Assembly (NCBI GenBank): GCA_003567495.1
Contig: PWZK01000133.1
Location: 1-9,356 of the forward strand
DNA from: Candidatus Brocadiaceae bacterium
GTDB taxonomy: Bacteria; Planctomycetota; Brocadiia; SM23-32
Reading direction: 5' to 3'
DNA length: 9,356 nucleotides
Each line of letters begins with the position of its first letter. Positions within the stretch are counted from its first letter, which is position 1. The position numbers and the translations under genes are program-made. The notes under the pieces were generated by a model, which made no database searches, was not told the DNA's origin, and worked only from the letters and a program-made list of their open reading frames with translations. Of this stretch, positions 7,927 to 9,356 are shown piece after piece.

Positions 7927-8060
7927 TGTATATATTCAGTGAACCGCCTGCCTCAATGCCGACCCTGCTTTGACGGATCACGGTCGATTCCGATTATTGC
8001 AGCATAGCTCAAAACACAAACACCTGCCTGCTGCGGGCAGGAAGTTCACTGGGGCTTACA
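7927..8060. repeat. 134-bp inverted-repeat element behind mlaD
   Basis: The left end TGTATATATTCAGTGAAC (7927-7944) and right end GTTCACTGGGGCTTACA (8044-8060) share outer TGTA/TACA and inner CAGTGAAC/GTTCACTG. CCTGCC (7947-7952) also pairs with GGCAGG (8036-8041). The core is related to the 7021-7108 element. An internal CCTGCC/GGCAGG hairpin (8023-8041) looks like an added palindrome. The element ends 13 bp from the mlaD stop. Confidence 0.65.
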
Positions 8061-8073
8061 GCTGCCTAATATG

Positions 8074-9084
8074 TCACAAAGCCCCGAAAACAGCGCCCGT
8101 GAAGGTCAGAATGGGCGACTGCTCGCGATATTCGTTGATAATTTCCTGCACGCCATCTACCGTTGCATTCAGCTTCAGATAAAGTTCGGGGTCGTTTACC
8201 AGCATCCCCACCGTGCCCCTGCTCTCCGAGACCGCACTCATGGTGTCTTCCAATCCCTCCAGCGTGCGAGTGAGTTTCACGTAAAGTTCATCATCCGAGG
8301 CCAGCCGGCCCAGTGAACTATGCCGGAAATCATCGGACATTTCCCCCAGCACGGCGGAAAACCTGCCCACATCTGCCACTGCGCTATCAAAACGCTCCGC
8401 CAGCTCGTCATCGGTCAGAAATCGGCCGGCCAGCCCCCTTCCTTCCCTGAGCCCGTCGGTCAACGTCGCTACATCCTTGAGGACCCGATTGGCATCCCCA
8501 AACGCCGCCATCAGCTCGTCATAAGCATCTTCGTCGGCAAGCAGCCTGCCTATCGTGCCCTCGCCCCTTTCCAAACGCTCGCTTATTGAAGCTATATTTC
8601 TCAACGCGCCGCGCGAATCACTTATCGCGGCCAGCATCTCGTCAAGCACTTCATCGCTCTTCTCTACGATCTCCGCCACCCCCCTGCCCGACCTGGTTTC
8701 TTCTATACTGTCTCCATCGCCCAGAACCCGCGCATCCTGATCGATCCGGACTATCTCCAGGAAACTACCGCCGAAAATGCTCCTCATTCTAACGTGAGCT
8801 ACATCGGCCTCTCTGATATCGGTATCTTTCCTTATCCAGAGGTTAACCTTGACCGGCTTTTCAAGACGCGGGTCGACAGAGATGCTGTGGACTCTGCCTA
8901 CTTCCACACCCGCGATCCTGACTTCATCCCCGGCTTTCAACTCAAGCGCACGAGAAAAACGCGCATTTAATCTGTATCCCTCCTGCACGTAAAACTGCCA
9001 GTTTTCGATATAGAAGGTTGCCAGAGCAAATATAATCAGTGCGCCCAACAACAAAAATCCGATCAGTACTTTAACCGTTGACAT
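8074..9084 (-). CDS. mlaD: MlaD/MCE-domain phospholipid transport protein
   Basis: A periplasm-facing subunit of an Mla-type ABC system moving phospholipids between the two membranes; MCE domains form a ring through which lipid passes. The 336-residue product has one N-terminal transmembrane helix (about 6-25), then an MCE domain (about 36-115) with LKAGDEVRIAGVEVGRV and RSIFGGSFLEI. After a short linker come about four degenerate repeats starting near 174, 217, 256 and 289 (for example SLGRLASDDELYVKL and TVGMLVNDPELYLKL), followed by the closing SPILTFTGAVFGAL typical of this subgroup. It is longer than E. coli MlaD (about 183 residues) because of the repeats. The ATG has AGGAGG six bases upstream. 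mlaE lies 20 bp upstream in the same operon. The ATPase gene mlaF is not in the window and is expected further upstream. Confidence 0.92.
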   Translation of the reverse strand: MSTVKVLIGFLLLGALIIFALATFYIENWQFYVQEGYRLNARFSRALELKAGDEVRIAGVEVGRVHSISVDPRLEKPVKVNLWIRKDTDIREADVAHVRMRSIFGGSFLEIVRIDQDARVLGDGDSIEETRSGRGVAEIVEKSDEVLDEMLAAISDSRGALRNIASISERLERGEGTIGRLLADEDAYDELMAAFGDANRVLKDVATLTDGLREGRGLAGRFLTDDELAERFDSAVADVGRFSAVLGEMSDDFRHSSLGRLASDDELYVKLTRTLEGLEDTMSAVSESRGTVGMLVNDPELYLKLNATVDGVQEIINEYREQSPILTFTGAVFGAL

Positions 9085-9104
9085 GATTTCCCTCCTTTTA
9101 TCGA

Positions 9105-9356
9105 TTACAAACCGAGCAGAATCCTCTCAATAAAATAATCCGCCACCAGTACACTTAAAAGGGCCCATACAACGCTCGCCGTGGTGCTGCGTCCCACACC
9201 CTCGGCGCCGCCCGTAGTTTTGAATCCGAAATAGCAACCCGCTGTTGCTATTATAACACCAAAACACAATGATTTCACCATAGACCGCCATACATCCGCA
9301 AATGTAATGTACTGAAAAAAAACCTGGAAAAACTGGCTGAAGCCCACACCCACATA
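9105..9356 (-). CDS. mlaE: MlaE-type ABC permease, 3' part
   Basis: The C-terminal 83 residues of the inner-membrane permease that works with MlaD and an ATPase. The reading frame is open to the window edge, so the N-terminus is missing. An in-frame GTG at 9353 is internal, not the start. The signature CYFGFKTTGGAEGVGRSTTA (41-60 of the visible part) is the conserved cytoplasmic-loop motif of the MlaE/YrbE family. It is followed by a final hydrophobic helix and the C-terminus ERILLGL. The mlaD start lies 20 bp past the stop, indicating co-transcription in the order E-D. Confidence 0.92.
   Translation of the reverse strand, partial: YVGVGFSQFFQVFFQYITFADVWRSMVKSLCFGVIIATAGCYFGFKTTGGAEGVGRSTTASVVWALLSVLVADYFIERILLGL

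Noticed and set aside
7680..8007. A 76-codon minus-strand and a 101-codon plus-strand frame around 7680-8007
   Set aside because: Both overlap the 56-codon membrane protein, which has the better ribosome site and a clear hydrophobic pattern. The plus-strand frame also runs through a repeat element.
9351..9353. GTG at 9353 as the start of the mlaE gene
   Set aside because: The frame stays open to the window edge and the visible 83 residues are only the C-terminal third of the family.

Overview
The window reads as a bacterial chromosome segment from a Gram-negative (two-membrane) organism. The evidence is an Mla-type phospholipid transport operon (MlaE and MlaD homologues) and a signal-peptide-bearing outer-membrane barrel protein. 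No gene here fixes the phylum. Roughly balanced base composition, a stand-alone Ser/Thr kinase and intergenic DNA full of palindromes, heptad repeats and short inverted-repeat elements resemble what I know from Planctomycetota, Kiritimatiellota or Omnitrophota and some Desulfobacterota-like genomes. That placement is inference only.

Layout. Positions 1-494 hold no gene, but contain a foldable nested inverted repeat (127-210), a heptad-phased repeat (261-323), a weak terminator for alr and one repeat-element end. On the minus strand lie alr (495-1727, alanine racemase) and, upstream of it, a large GH2 beta-galactosidase (1901-5047) with its own sigma70-like promoter at 5120-5149. The divergent spacer 5048-5370 also carries a near-consensus plus-strand promoter (5249-5277). 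That promoter is followed by an intrinsic-terminator-like hairpin and a 3-codon mini-ORF, ahead of a PagL-like outer-membrane barrel gene (5371-5982). A soluble eukaryotic-type Ser/Thr kinase follows (6089-6988). Positions 6989-7708 are a repeat-rich desert. On the minus strand come a 56-residue two-helix membrane protein (7709-7879), mlaD (8074-9084) and the 3' part of mlaE (9105 to the window edge).

How the parts fit. Most genes concern the envelope: D-alanine for peptidoglycan (alr), a possible lipid A deacylase-like barrel, and inter-membrane phospholipid transport (mlaE-mlaD). The beta-galactosidase is catabolic and appears unrelated. The barrel gene and the kinase may be co-transcribed.

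The most unusual content is intergenic. Two distinct families of short repeats sit at gene ends. One (beginning TAACCCGC, then TTTCATAAACCAACG) supplies the TAA stop codon of two unrelated genes. The other (ends of type TGTAA...CAGTGAACCCC and its inverse) occurs as several copies or half-copies. It overlaps the kinase stop codon, lies 9 and 13 bp past the alr and mlaD stop codons, and lies 18 bp before the alr start. No CRISPR array, tRNA, rRNA or transposase gene was seen.
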